DNA of 40,307 bases, from positions 1-40,307 of the forward strand of contig JAHFOX010000001.1 in NCBI GenBank assembly GCA_023261445.1, read 5' to 3'. Below the pieces are notes generated by a model. The model saw only the letters and a program-made list of their open reading frames with translations. It was not told where the DNA came from and ran no database searches. This document shows, piece after piece, positions 25,846 through 33,736 of this stretch. Both the position numbers and the translations under genes were made by a program. The first letter of the stretch is position 1. Each line of letters starts with the position of its first letter. Origin of the DNA: Planctomycetota bacterium. GTDB lineage: Bacteria; Planctomycetota; Brocadiia; Brocadiales; Brocadiaceae.

Positions 25846-26331
25846 ATGTCAAACGAAATCAAAGATATTTTGGAAACGGCTATTTCTGAAGAGAAGAAGG
25901 CAAGCCGATTTTACTCCAATCTGGCATTGCAAATGGAGGATAAAGGGGCGCGCTTGAAGTTTGAAATCATGGCTGATATTGAATTAAAACACTACGAATT
26001 TCTACTATCATATTATAAGGAAAAATTTAAGCAGACACCTCTAGTGAAGGAAGGTGGAGAAAGCAGGATTGTAAGACCTGAAACACCTGCAAAAACGGCA
26101 TCATTCGCAGATGCCATCAGGGTTATTATGGATACAGAACAAAGAGCATGCGATTTTTATAGAAAGGCATCCGAATCCTCAGCCGATGAAAAAGATCGCA
26201 AGATTTTTAATATGCTTGCCGGTATGGAACAATCTCACTTTGAACAGTTCAGGACGGAATATAACTACATGACGGAAACCACTATCCGCTTTGCCAGCGA
26301 AGATATCCCATGGATGATGGAGGTGTACTGA
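25846..26331 (+). CDS. Ferritin-like diiron protein, second copy
   Basis: The 161-residue product has two ferritin-like helical halves with E15-E16 and an ExxH (E46, H49; IELKHYEF) in the first, and DTEQRACDFY plus MEQSHFEQF in the second. It is a diverged relative of the protein at 24024, without a rubredoxin domain. I chose the ATG at 25846; the longer frame from 25777 would translate a dispersed repeat. No ribosome-binding site is obvious. Its C-terminal IRFASEDIPWMMEVY is not recognised. A role in peroxide or iron handling is inferred from the fold. Confidence 0.82.
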   Translation: MSNEIKDILETAISEEKKASRFYSNLALQMEDKGARLKFEIMADIELKHYEFLLSYYKEKFKQTPLVKEGGESRIVRPETPAKTASFADAIRVIMDTEQRACDFYRKASESSADEKDRKIFNMLAGMEQSHFEQFRTEYNYMTETTIRFASEDIPWMMEVY

Positions 26332-26465
26332 GGCGTCAGCAAAAAGAAGACTGTGGTCCGTCGAGGTTGCAGCGGCTTAAAATTAAAAATCAAAGATAAA
26401 AAATTAAACATACGTGTTCTCTGTGGTGGGGTTTTATTAATTCTGGAATTTCCCGGGGTATTTAT

Positions 26466-27161
26466 ATGACAACAAAACTAAATCTTTTTACTATTGGCGG
26501 CATTTCGGCATTTGTGTATGCCGTTGTTACATTTAGCCTTTATGTCTATCTGTGGAATCGCTGGAGTGTTATAAGAGGCAGCGATGTCAGTCAGATATTG
26601 ATGACAGTTGATCGGAAACATGGCGAGTGGAAGACGCTTTGGTGGGGTATTACCATTATTCCGTATGCCATGATTCCAGTGTTTCTTGCCGTCTTGAATG
26701 CCTTCTGGAAAGACGATGCGGCGCTCGCCTCGATGGCATTCGTTGCCGGTATGATAGCGCTTATACTGGGGATTATAGGTCCTTTGAGAAGCGCAACAAC
26801 CACAGGAACCTTGGCGCATATCTTTGCTACTGGAGATGAGGCGCAAAGAGTCGCGGCGCAGGTGTTATACAAGACTGGCGAATCGTATGGCAAGGGACTT
26901 TTCTGCCTCTTCGGCGCCACCTGACTGCTGGGCTGGGTAGGCCTGTCAGGCCTGACAATTGTGCGTACCACGGCATTTCCAGAATGGCTAGGGTGGTTAG
27001 GTATTGTTGTTGCATTACTTTATATTTTGGGCTTGATAGGGCGTTTTTTATGGAATCCTCTGTCAACGGCCCAGATAGTCGCATTCTTCATCTTTCTGTC
27101 TTACGTTCCGCTGATTGGTTTGCATCTGCTAAAAAGCAATACAAATGGAATCCACTGGTGA
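26466..27161 (+). pseudogene. Multi-pass membrane protein interrupted by an in-frame TGA
   Basis: The frame from ATG 26466 encodes a hydrophobic protein with several helices (ISAFVYAVVTFSLYVYLW, WGITIIPYAMIPVFLAVL, MAFVAGMIALILGIIG). It stops at TGA 26922-26924, codon 153. The same frame then runs on for 78 codons with two or three further helices (LLGWVGLSGLTIV, WLGIVVALLYILGLIGRFL, IVAFFIFLSYVPLIGLHLL) to TGA at 27159. The intact downstream frame suggests a full protein of about 231 residues. The stop could be a nonsense mutation (for example Trp TGG), a sequencing error or recoding. The family is not recognised; it looks like a small DUF-type membrane protein. Its end overlaps the next gene by 17 bases. 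Confidence 0.75.
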
Positions 27162-28065
27162 ATTAGATGTTGTAACGGGCGCTTTCGGTTACACAGGTAA
27201 ATATATTGCCCAAAAACTTCTTTCAATGGGGGAAAAGGTCAAAACCATTACCGATCATCCCGACCGTCCAAATCCTTTTGGCGACAAGATAAGTGTTGCC
27301 CCCTTCAATTTCGATAATCCTGATAAACTGATTAATAGCCTGAAAGGCGTCACAACCCTTTACAACACCTATTGGGTGCGCTTCCCGTATGGGCAAGTCA
27401 CATTCGATAAGGCTGTAGAGAACACAAAAACTCTTATCAAGGCGGCTGAAGAAGCAGGCGTACGCAGGATTGTGCATGTCAGCATCACTAACGCCGGCGA
27501 GACATCTCCTTTTCCATATTTCAGAGGAAAGGCAGTAGTTGAAAAGGCTATAAGCAAGTCAAGGCTATCCTATGCCATCATCAGACCAACAGTACTTTTC
27601 GGGCATGAGGATATCCTTATCAATAATATTGCATGGTTGCTAAGAAGATTTCCAGTATTTGCAATTGCGGGAGAGGGCGACTATAAACTGCAGCCGGTCT
27701 TTGTGGAGGATTTGGCAGAGATAGCCGTGAAAGCTGGTCAAGGTGAGGAAAATATGGTCATTGATGCGGTTGGACCTGAAATTTACACCTTTGAAGAAAT
27801 GGTCAGGCTAATAGCTGACAAGATACACAGGAGGACAAAGGTCATGCACTTCAAGCCCGGATTGGCGCTCCTTCTTTCAAAATTGGTTGGCTGTTTTGTC
27901 AATGATGTTGTGTTAACAAGAGACGAAGTTTATGGCTTGATGTCAAATCTTTTAGTATCAGAAAATACTCCGACAGGACATACCCGACTGAGCGACTGGC
28001 TGACTCACAACGCCGACAATATTGGAATTAAATACGCGTCCGAGTTGAAGAGGCACTATTGTTAA
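27145..28065 (+). CDS. NAD(P)-binding atypical SDR, NDUFA9/NmrA-like
   Basis: The 306-residue product has an N-terminal Rossmann fold with the glycine motif TGAFGYTGKYIA (about 12-23), a middle segment VRRIVHVSITNAGETSPFPY and then FRGKAVVEKAI. It continues with RPTVLFG, LQPVFVEDLAE and a C-terminal helical part. The pattern fits NAD(P)-dependent atypical short-chain dehydrogenases, like NDUFA9, NmrA or quinone-linked epimerases. The classical YxxxK is altered (YFRGK). Function is open: redox sensing, sugar epimerisation or quinone chemistry. It overlaps the upstream membrane-protein frame by 17 bases, suggesting coupling. Confidence 0.85.
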   Translation: MESTGELDVVTGAFGYTGKYIAQKLLSMGEKVKTITDHPDRPNPFGDKISVAPFNFDNPDKLINSLKGVTTLYNTYWVRFPYGQVTFDKAVENTKTLIKAAEEAGVRRIVHVSITNAGETSPFPYFRGKAVVEKAISKSRLSYAIIRPTVLFGHEDILINNIAWLLRRFPVFAIAGEGDYKLQPVFVEDLAEIAVKAGQGEENMVIDAVGPEIYTFEEMVRLIADKIHRRTKVMHFKPGLALLLSKLVGCFVNDVVLTRDEVYGLMSNLLVSENTPTGHTRLSDWLTHNADNIGIKYASELKRHYC

Positions 28066-28124
28066 GAAACGCAAAACCAATAGTAAAAATTTAGCCTAAC
28101 TTGATGTATAGGAATTTCAAAGTT

Positions 28125-28177
28125 GTAGCCGCAACCTTCAGGTTGCGCAGTTTACGCAGGTTAAAACCTGCGGCTAC
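28125..28177. repeat. Cloverleaf-like palindromic repeat
   Basis: The ends GTAGCCGC and GCGGCTAC pair. Inside lie two short hairpins, GCAACC-TTCA-GGTTGC and GCAGGTTAAAACCTGC. The three-way folded shape is typical of dispersed REP/MITE-type elements. It is flanked by two copies of another repeat unit. Confidence 0.7.
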
Positions 28178-28234
28178 CTGATGTCATCGCTGAAGGCGGC
28201 CTAATTTAATGTTCAGGAATTTCAACCCTCCCCT

Positions 28235-28276
28235 TTTATTATTCCCATGAAAATGGGAATCCATGGGAATAATAAA
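28235..28276. repeat. Palindrome with 15-base perfect arms
   Basis: The arm starting TTTATTATTCCCATG (28235-28249) pairs perfectly with CATGGGAATAATAAA (28262-28276) around a 12-base loop (AAAATGGGAATC). It may act as a bidirectional terminator between the convergent transcripts. Confidence 0.65.
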
Positions 28277-28280
28277 TAAA

Positions 28281-28316
28281 GGACTGGATTCCCGCTAAAA
28301 ACATGCAGGAATGACA
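28281..28316. repeat. GGATTCCCGCT...GCAGGAATGACA dispersed repeat
   Basis: GGACTGGATTCCCGCT and ATGCAGGAATGACA at the ends match a repeat type very common in bacterial genomes (ends roughly GGATTCCCGC and GCGGGAATGAC). It is the last unit of the repeat hub. Confidence 0.5.
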
Positions 28317-28343
28317 TATAAGAAGGTCTCTTTATTGCCGTTA

Positions 28344-28517
28344 CTATAGTATTATTTTCCCCTGTTCAGCTGGACGCAACTGTGGAAAGCCAACTAATTC
28401 CAGAGTGAATTCCTTAGCTTTTCTACAAAAACCATTGATAATAGTAGTTACCGGAACTATTACTGCGGCTGTAATTAGTGCCACAACTATCGGTCTATTC
28501 CATTGTGTTTTTTCCAT
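28344..28517 (-). CDS. Possible 57-residue single-pass membrane protein
   Basis: From ATG at 28517 a 57-codon minus frame ends in TAG at 28344. A hydrophobic helix (IVVALITAAVIVPVTTII) follows a short start MEKTQWNRP; the remainder (NGFCRKAKEFTLELVGFP...) is soluble with one Cys. This layout resembles a real small membrane protein. No ribosome-binding site is visible, and the TAG lies just before repeat DNA. It is on the same strand as the genes upstream (GNAT onward). Unrecognised. Confidence 0.4.
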   Translation of the reverse strand: MEKTQWNRPIVVALITAAVIVPVTTIINGFCRKAKEFTLELVGFPQLRPAEQGKIIL

Positions 28518-28583
28518 AATAAAATTTTACGTAAATATTCTGTCGTTTTGCAAAGACAATTAAAATTTGTCTAAAAAGGATCT

Positions 28584-29012
28584 TTATTGCTCTGAATCAT
28601 TACGAATCATCAAATAGTGATCAATGCCAGCCTCTTTAAACATATCTCCAACGATTTCAAATCTGTGTTTTTTGTAAAAGTCTGCGAGATAAGCCTGGGC
28701 ATGCACCTTAAACTTCTTAAAGCCCTGCTCCTTTGCAACCTTTATCATGAACTCCGTGAGCTTGTGGCTAAGCCCCTTTCCTCGATACGATTTCCGAATC
28801 GCTATGCGTTCCAGTTTTGCATACTCCCCGACGGCGCGTATGCGGCCTGCGCCCAAAGGCGCTCCGTTTTCTTCCCCAAGGATGTGTATTGCCGTTGAAT
28901 CGTGGGCGTCATGTTCGATGTTGTACGGGACACCCTGTTCTTCAATGAATACGATAGCGCGCACGGTGAATACCTTGATTAGGTCGTCGGGATTAGTGGC
29001 TACTTTAAACAT
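28584..29012 (-). CDS. GNAT-family N-acetyltransferase (ElaA/YjcF-like)
   Basis: The 142-residue product has the GNAT core: V(R)AIVFIEEQGVPYNIEHD at the start, LGAGRIRAVGEYAKLERIAI, and the acetyl-CoA loop RKSYRGKGLSHKLTEFM. The strand and ending FKVHAQAYLADFYKKHRFEI with a final hydrophobic DHYLMIRN follow. It most resembles small ElaA/YjcF-type acetyltransferases. Substrate unknown. The start region overlaps the ACTTTAAACATATAGGAATT copy of the dispersed repeat, so the promoter and first codons derive from, or share, repeat DNA. Confidence 0.88.
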   Translation of the reverse strand: MFKVATNPDDLIKVFTVRAIVFIEEQGVPYNIEHDAHDSTAIHILGEENGAPLGAGRIRAVGEYAKLERIAIRKSYRGKGLSHKLTEFMIKVAKEQGFKKFKVHAQAYLADFYKKHRFEIVGDMFKEAGIDHYLMIRNDSEQ

Positions 29013-29036
29013 ATAGGAATTTCAAAGTTGTTTAAG

Positions 29037-29112
29037 CCCACGAAATACGCGAAAAAACACGAAAGAATACTTTCCGAACTTACCAGAAACAGTTTTCGTA
29101 ATCTTTCGTAAA
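29037..29112. repeat. CACGAAATACGCGAAA imperfect inverted repeat
   Basis: CCCACGAAATACGCGAAA at 29037-29054 and TTTCGTAAATTTCGCGGG at about 29095-29112 form imperfect inverted arms around AACACGAAAG and CAGAAACAG sequences. It lies between the GNAT and radical SAM genes and looks like one more dispersed element. Confidence 0.5.
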
Positions 29113-29153
29113 TTTCGCGGGATATAGAAAAAGCTGCCGAATGCGTAATTTAA

Positions 29154-30140
29154 TCATCCCCCATGCAGAAAGCCGCTGTTTTTGCACGTGTGGCAAATTG
29201 TTTTTTTTTCGTTTTTCATCCCAAGTATTTCTTTCCGTGCCGCAACGTACATCTCGTTATTCCATATTTCTGCAAAAGAATTTTCAAGGATGTTTCCAAA
29301 TGAGTGCCTTTCGCTGTAAACTGCACAGCAGGGCAGTACGCTGCCGTCCCAGTTAATCATGGTTTCCGTCCATGGCAACATACAACCTATTCGCTTTTGC
29401 TGTTTCGTTGAAGTTACGGTGTATGCTGGGTTGTCAGGTATCCACGCCTTGTCTCTTTCTAATGCCTTTTGAGTCGTTTCAAAGATTTCCGTGCCCATAT
29501 CGGGTCTCATTCTTGATATTTTGATTTTTATACCGATTTTCTCAGCCAGTTTCCGCGCTTCAATTATTTCATGTTCATTGTGTTTGAAGACGTGAAATAG
29601 CCAAACGAGTTTTGTATGGCAATGGGGCAACTCTTTTTTCTTTTGAACCAGCCGTTTCATGTTATCCATAACCAGCTCAAAATCACCGCCGACATGGTAT
29701 TTTATGTAGGTTAACGGACTTGCGCCATTGCAAGAAATATATATCTTTTCCAATCCGGATTTTAATAGTTCCCTTAGTTGGTCATCTTCCATTTTCATGG
29801 AAAGGTTTGTGCTGATTTTTAAATCAATGCCGCGTTCTTTTGCGTAACGAATCATCCTGAGTATATCCTTATTAAGCAGTGGTTCGCCCCAGTTATACAA
29901 TCTGATTAGCGTAAGGTTTTTGCCCATTTCATCAGTAACCTTTTTGAATACATCGAAAGAGATAAATCCCTTCTGGGCGCTTTTGTCCTGCTGTCCGGTA
30001 GGACACAATGGACAGCGCAGGTTGCATAAGTTTCCGGATTCTATAGATATTTTTGAAGGATAATACGGAAGCCGTGTCTTTCCGAGATATGCGTAAATAT
30101 GAGGTATGATGGATGCGTAGAATTTTCTAATTGTAGACAT
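29154..30140 (-). CDS. Radical SAM protein with SPASM-type C-terminus
   Basis: The 328-residue product has the radical SAM motif C39-NLR-C43-PL-C46 in ESGNLCNLRCPLCPTGQ, and a C-terminal SPASM-like Cys-rich part: GCMLPWTETMINWDGSVLPC followed by CAVY, and CHTCKNSGFLHGG at the end. SPASM radical SAM enzymes bind auxiliary [4Fe-4S] clusters and modify peptides, proteins or other small substrates. No RiPP precursor is seen nearby. It neighbours a glycosyltransferase, so sugar, lipid or surface-polymer modification is possible. The substrate is unknown. Confidence 0.9.
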   Translation of the reverse strand: MSTIRKFYASIIPHIYAYLGKTRLPYYPSKISIESGNLCNLRCPLCPTGQQDKSAQKGFISFDVFKKVTDEMGKNLTLIRLYNWGEPLLNKDILRMIRYAKERGIDLKISTNLSMKMEDDQLRELLKSGLEKIYISCNGASPLTYIKYHVGGDFELVMDNMKRLVQKKKELPHCHTKLVWLFHVFKHNEHEIIEARKLAEKIGIKIKISRMRPDMGTEIFETTQKALERDKAWIPDNPAYTVTSTKQQKRIGCMLPWTETMINWDGSVLPCCAVYSERHSFGNILENSFAEIWNNEMYVAARKEILGMKNEKKTICHTCKNSGFLHGG

Positions 30141-30175
30141 TGCGTGGGTTTTTAATAAGTATTTATTATCAATTC

Positions 30176-30220
30176 AAATCTCCCTTAATCCCCCTTTGCT
30201 AAAGGGGGAATAGGGGATTA
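30176..30220. repeat. CCCCCTTTGCTAAAGGGGG dispersed palindrome
   Basis: CCCCCTTT, loop GCT and AAAGGGGG at 30190-30208 form a perfect 8-base stem, flanked by TCCCTTAATC and AATAGGGGATTA. It has the same core as the dnaN terminator (4404) and the repeat at 25741. It lies between the glycosyltransferase and radical SAM genes. Confidence 0.6.
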
Positions 30221-30231
30221 TGTAGTTTAAA

Positions 30232-30996
30232 TTACTTGTCTTTAATACGCGTTTTTTCCCAGAGTTTTACATACTTTACAAAAATGTAGAAGGCATTCGA
30301 GGTCGCAAGGACAAAGCCCTGAAGTCCGTCCAGAAACCCCATCTTTATAAAATATACCTTTATAAACTTGTAAAGGGGACGGAAGATTAGTTGAAATAGA
30401 CTAAACCCCTTTCCTCGCTCAACCATAATATCGGCAAAGATGTTTGAATAATTGTCTATCGTCTTTAATTGATGAGAAAGATTTTTGTAGTTGAGGTGAA
30501 GAATATCATGTTTCATATATTGGGTTTTGCCTTTAACATGAATACGTCCGTGTGGATTTGTGCCCTGCCAATGTCCGCAGCCCTTCTTAAATAGCCGAAG
30601 TTGGTAATCAGGATACCAGTCTCCATGATTAATCCAGCGCCCCAGATAGAAACTGCGTCTTGGGAAAAAGAATCCTATGACATTGCGAGGATTGCGAACA
30701 GCATCCTGGATTTCCTTAATAAGCTCAGGAGACAACCTTTCGTCAGCATCCAGGCAAAGTATCCAGTCGTTCTTTGCCAGACTAATGGCATAGTTTTTTT
30801 GCTCTACATTGCCAGGCCATGCCCGTTGATAAATACGGTCGGTATATTCTTTGCAAATGTCAACAGTCTTATCAGCGCTGAATGAATCTACTACAACAAT
30901 CTCGCCTGCCCACTTTACGCTTTCGAGGCAGTCACGTATGCGGGATTCTTCGTTTAATGTGATTATACAAGCTGATATTGGATATTTTTGGTTCAT
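30232..30996 (-). CDS. Glycosyltransferase family 2, LPS-core-type
   Basis: The 254-residue product is a GT-A glycosyltransferase. The N-terminal nucleotide-binding region is SACIITLNEESRIRDCLESV, followed by GEIVVVDSFSADKTVDIC and the metal-binding ILCLDADERLS. NYAISLAKNDW and FYLGRWINHGDWYPDYQLRL are typical of WaaE/KdtX-like heptosyl or glucosyl transferases of LPS core synthesis. The C-terminal part has a hydrophobic helix (FVLATSNAFYIFVKY), so membrane association is likely. The sugar is unknown. It may act with the downstream radical SAM gene. Confidence 0.9.
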   Translation of the reverse strand: MNQKYPISACIITLNEESRIRDCLESVKWAGEIVVVDSFSADKTVDICKEYTDRIYQRAWPGNVEQKNYAISLAKNDWILCLDADERLSPELIKEIQDAVRNPRNVIGFFFPRRSFYLGRWINHGDWYPDYQLRLFKKGCGHWQGTNPHGRIHVKGKTQYMKHDILHLNYKNLSHQLKTIDNYSNIFADIMVERGKGFSLFQLIFRPLYKFIKVYFIKMGFLDGLQGFVLATSNAFYIFVKYVKLWEKTRIKDK

Positions 30997-31019
30997 TAAT
31001 TTTTGGGAATGATAAATTC

Positions 31020-31081
31020 GTAGGGGCGAACGGCCGTTTGCCCCTACTACTTACGTCATTGCCGAAAGCAGCCTAATTTAA
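31020..31081. repeat. GTAGGGGC palindrome and partial GCCTAATTTAA repeat
   Basis: At 31020-31047 GTAGGGGC and GCCCCTAC pair around GAACGGCCGTTT, a common dispersed repeat. It is followed at 31055-31081 by GTCATTGCCGAAAGCAGCC and then TAATTTAA, the same unit as in 28183-28209. The gyrA stop lies just beyond. Confidence 0.65.
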
Positions 31082-31093
31082 CTGTTCTAAGCC

Positions 31094-33610
31094 TTACTCT
31101 TCAGCTTCCTCTTGTGTATTTTCTTTTGCAGCTTCTACTTCATCGGTTTCTATGTCAGAGAGGGCATCTGTAACGCCTTCGCCTTTTGTGTCTTCTGGAA
31201 TAACACGCGCAACTGAAACCAGTTTGTCTCCCTCTTCTACGGAGAAAAGTTTTACGCCTTGTGTGTTTCTTCCGATGGCGCGAATGGTGTTTACAGGTGT
31301 GCGGATAATCATCCCCTTGGCAGTAATCATGATTAGCTCGTCTTCGTCTCTGACATCAATCAGCGCTACGACATTTCCGTTTCTTTCGGTGGTTTTAATG
31401 TTAATGACGCCCTGTCCGCCTCTGCGATGTGCTGTATACTCAGAAAAATCTGTGCGTTTTCCGTAGCCATTCTCACAAACAGTAAGCATAGAGGCGTTCT
31501 CGTCAACAACCACCATACCAACAACCTTGTCTTTGTCTTTGAGTTTGATTCCTTTTACACCATGCGTTACGCGCCCCATGGTTCTTACATCTTCTTCAGA
31601 GAAACGCATTGCCTTTCCATGTTCGGTTCCAAGTATGATGTCTTGTTTGCCGTTTGTTAATTTCACACCGATCAGTTTATCCCCTTCATCCAGATTAATG
31701 GCAATAATGCCGCCTTTTTTGGGGTTGCCATAGGCGCTTAGCTCCGTTTTCTTAATAATTCCAAGGCTGGTTGCCATTACCAATTGCCGGGTGTCAAAGT
31801 CGCGCGCGGGGATCAGCGAGGTTACATTTTCCCCTTCTTTTAATTCCAGTAAATTGATTAGCGCCCGTCCTTTGGACGTCCGCCCCATTTGTGGAATGTC
31901 ATAAACCTTTTGCCAGTAAACACGCCCCTGGTCAGTAAAGAACAGGATGTAATCATGCGTCAATGCGACAAACAAATGTTCTATAAAATCCCCTTCTTTC
32001 GTTTCGGCGCCTGTAATGCCCTTGCCGCCGCGATGCTGTTTTCTGTAAGACGCAAGCGGGGACCTTTTGATATATCCTTCGTGACTGATAGTAACGACGA
32101 CGTTCTCCTCTGCAATAAGGTCTTCCATATTTAATTCTGTGACTGCGCCCACGATTTCCGTACGCCTTTTATCGCCAAAGCGGTCTTTAACCTCTTCAAC
32201 ATCTTTTTTAATAATATTCAGCACCAGCTTTTCGCTGGCTAGAATAGCCTGGTATTCTTTAATATCGGCGCATACTTTTTTATATTCTTCGTCAATTTTC
32301 CCCTGCTCAAGACCAGTCAATCTCTGTAGTTTCATGTCCAGGATTGCGTTTGCCTGAATCTCGGAAAGGGAAAATTTATCCATAAGCCCCTGTCGGGCGT
32401 CTTCGACAGAAGCGGAAGATTTAATCAGCTTAATTATCTTGTCTATGTTTTGGAGGGCGATTCTCAAGCCTTCCAGGATATGCGCCCTGGCTTGTGCCTT
32501 TTCCAGCAAATATTGGGTTCTGCGGATAATAACAACTTTTCGGTGTTCGATATAATAAACCAGCATCTGCTTCAGGTTGAGTGTTTCAGGTCTATTATTG
32601 ATTAGTCCAATCATGATAATACTGAAACTATCCTGGAGCTTTGTGTGTTTATAAAGCTGATTTAAAATAACCTCCTCGTCTTCTCCCTTCTTTAAATCAA
32701 TAACGAGACGGCTGCCTTCGCGATCGCTTTCATTGCGAATATCCGCAATGCCTTTGATATGGTCTTCTCGCACCAATTCAGCAATCCGCTCTAAAATGTT
32801 ATCTCTATTGAGTTGATAAGGTATTTCGGTTACAACGATGCTCTTTTTCCCGCTCTTTGAAGTTTCCGTATGTGCCCGTGCCCTGACAATGACCGTTCCA
32901 CGCCCCGTTAAATACCCTTCTTTGATTCCTTCAGTACCGCAAATTAACGCACCTGTGGGGAAATCAGGCCCCTTAATGACCTTCATTAATTCTTCAATGG
33001 TTACATCGGGTTTATCAATGACCATAGTGATTCCATCACAGATTTCATTGGCATTATGCGGAGGGATACTTGTTGCCATACCAACCGCAATACCGGAGCA
33101 ACCGTTACAAAGCAGGTTTGGAAATTTTGATGGAAGGACAGCAGGTTCCGTACGTGTATCGTCATAATTGGGTACATAGTTAACGGTGTCTCTTTCGATA
33201 TCTTCCATGAGAATCATGGTGACTTCTGTCATGCGCGCTTCTGTGTAACGCATAGCGGCTGGCGGGTCTCCGTCAATCGAACCAAAGTTTCCCTGCCCTT
33301 CTATAAGCGGGTATCTGTAATTGAAATCCTGCGCCATACGGACAAGGGTTGGATAAACCACCTGCTCTCCATGGGGATGATAATTACCTGTCGTGTCGCC
33401 GGCAATCTTGGCGCATTTCCTGAATTTTGAGCGGGGTCCCAAACCGAGGTCGTTCATGGCAACCAGGATGCGTCTCTGGGATGGTTTTAAGCCGTCCCTC
33501 ACATCTGGAAGTGCGCGGCTCATGATGACACTCATGGCGTAGCTCAGGTACGAATCCTTCATTTCTTCTTCAATGAATAGCTCTTTTATATTTTCTCTTC
33601 TTTCAACCAT
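31094..33610 (-). CDS. gyrA: DNA gyrase subunit A
   Basis: The 838-residue product cuts and rejoins DNA in gyrase. The catalytic Tyr122 lies in AAMRYTEARMT, in the same position as in E. coli. The C-terminal beta-pinwheel has a GyrA box (QHRGGKG, canonical QRRGGKG), which marks gyrase rather than topoisomerase IV. In the quinolone-determining region the sequence is NYHPHGEQVVYPTLVRMAQ, so position 83 is Gln and 87 is Pro instead of the usual Ser and Asp or Glu. CAGAGG lies upstream of the ATG. The acidic C-terminus (EAAKENTQEEAEE) is unusual but plausible. Confidence 0.97.
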   Translation of the reverse strand: MVERRENIKELFIEEEMKDSYLSYAMSVIMSRALPDVRDGLKPSQRRILVAMNDLGLGPRSKFRKCAKIAGDTTGNYHPHGEQVVYPTLVRMAQDFNYRYPLIEGQGNFGSIDGDPPAAMRYTEARMTEVTMILMEDIERDTVNYVPNYDDTRTEPAVLPSKFPNLLCNGCSGIAVGMATSIPPHNANEICDGITMVIDKPDVTIEELMKVIKGPDFPTGALICGTEGIKEGYLTGRGTVIVRARAHTETSKSGKKSIVVTEIPYQLNRDNILERIAELVREDHIKGIADIRNESDREGSRLVIDLKKGEDEEVILNQLYKHTKLQDSFSIIMIGLINNRPETLNLKQMLVYYIEHRKVVIIRRTQYLLEKAQARAHILEGLRIALQNIDKIIKLIKSSASVEDARQGLMDKFSLSEIQANAILDMKLQRLTGLEQGKIDEEYKKVCADIKEYQAILASEKLVLNIIKKDVEEVKDRFGDKRRTEIVGAVTELNMEDLIAEENVVVTISHEGYIKRSPLASYRKQHRGGKGITGAETKEGDFIEHLFVALTHDYILFFTDQGRVYWQKVYDIPQMGRTSKGRALINLLELKEGENVTSLIPARDFDTRQLVMATSLGIIKKTELSAYGNPKKGGIIAINLDEGDKLIGVKLTNGKQDIILGTEHGKAMRFSEEDVRTMGRVTHGVKGIKLKDKDKVVGMVVVDENASMLTVCENGYGKRTDFSEYTAHRRGGQGVINIKTTERNGNVVALIDVRDEDELIMITAKGMIIRTPVNTIRAIGRNTQGVKLFSVEEGDKLVSVARVIPEDTKGEGVTDALSDIETDEVEAAKENTQEEAEE

Positions 33611-33736
33611 GTATGATTACCTCTGATATCTCAAAATTTCTTCTGTATTGCTATTATTAAAACTTTTGTATAACTTGAAGATTTTTTTCTTTTATTATTC
33701 ATCTTTTGAACTACCGATATTTTATATCATTAAATA

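Larger units (their letters stand above)
28066..28343. other. Gene-free repeat hub
   Basis: This 278-base spacer between convergent genes holds only stacked repeats: two copies of the CCTAAxTTxATGTxxAGGAATTTC unit (28094-28120 and 28198-28225), a cloverleaf-like element (28125-28177), a 15-base-arm palindrome (28235-28276) and a GGATTCCCGCT/GCAGGAATGACA element (28281-28316). No ORF or terminator is otherwise visible. Confidence 0.7.

Noticed and set aside
26922-26924. Selenocysteine codon at the in-frame TGA
   Set aside because: No SECIS-like hairpin just after the TGA was noticed, and the flanking sequence is a membrane helix where Sec would be unexpected. A point mutation is simpler.
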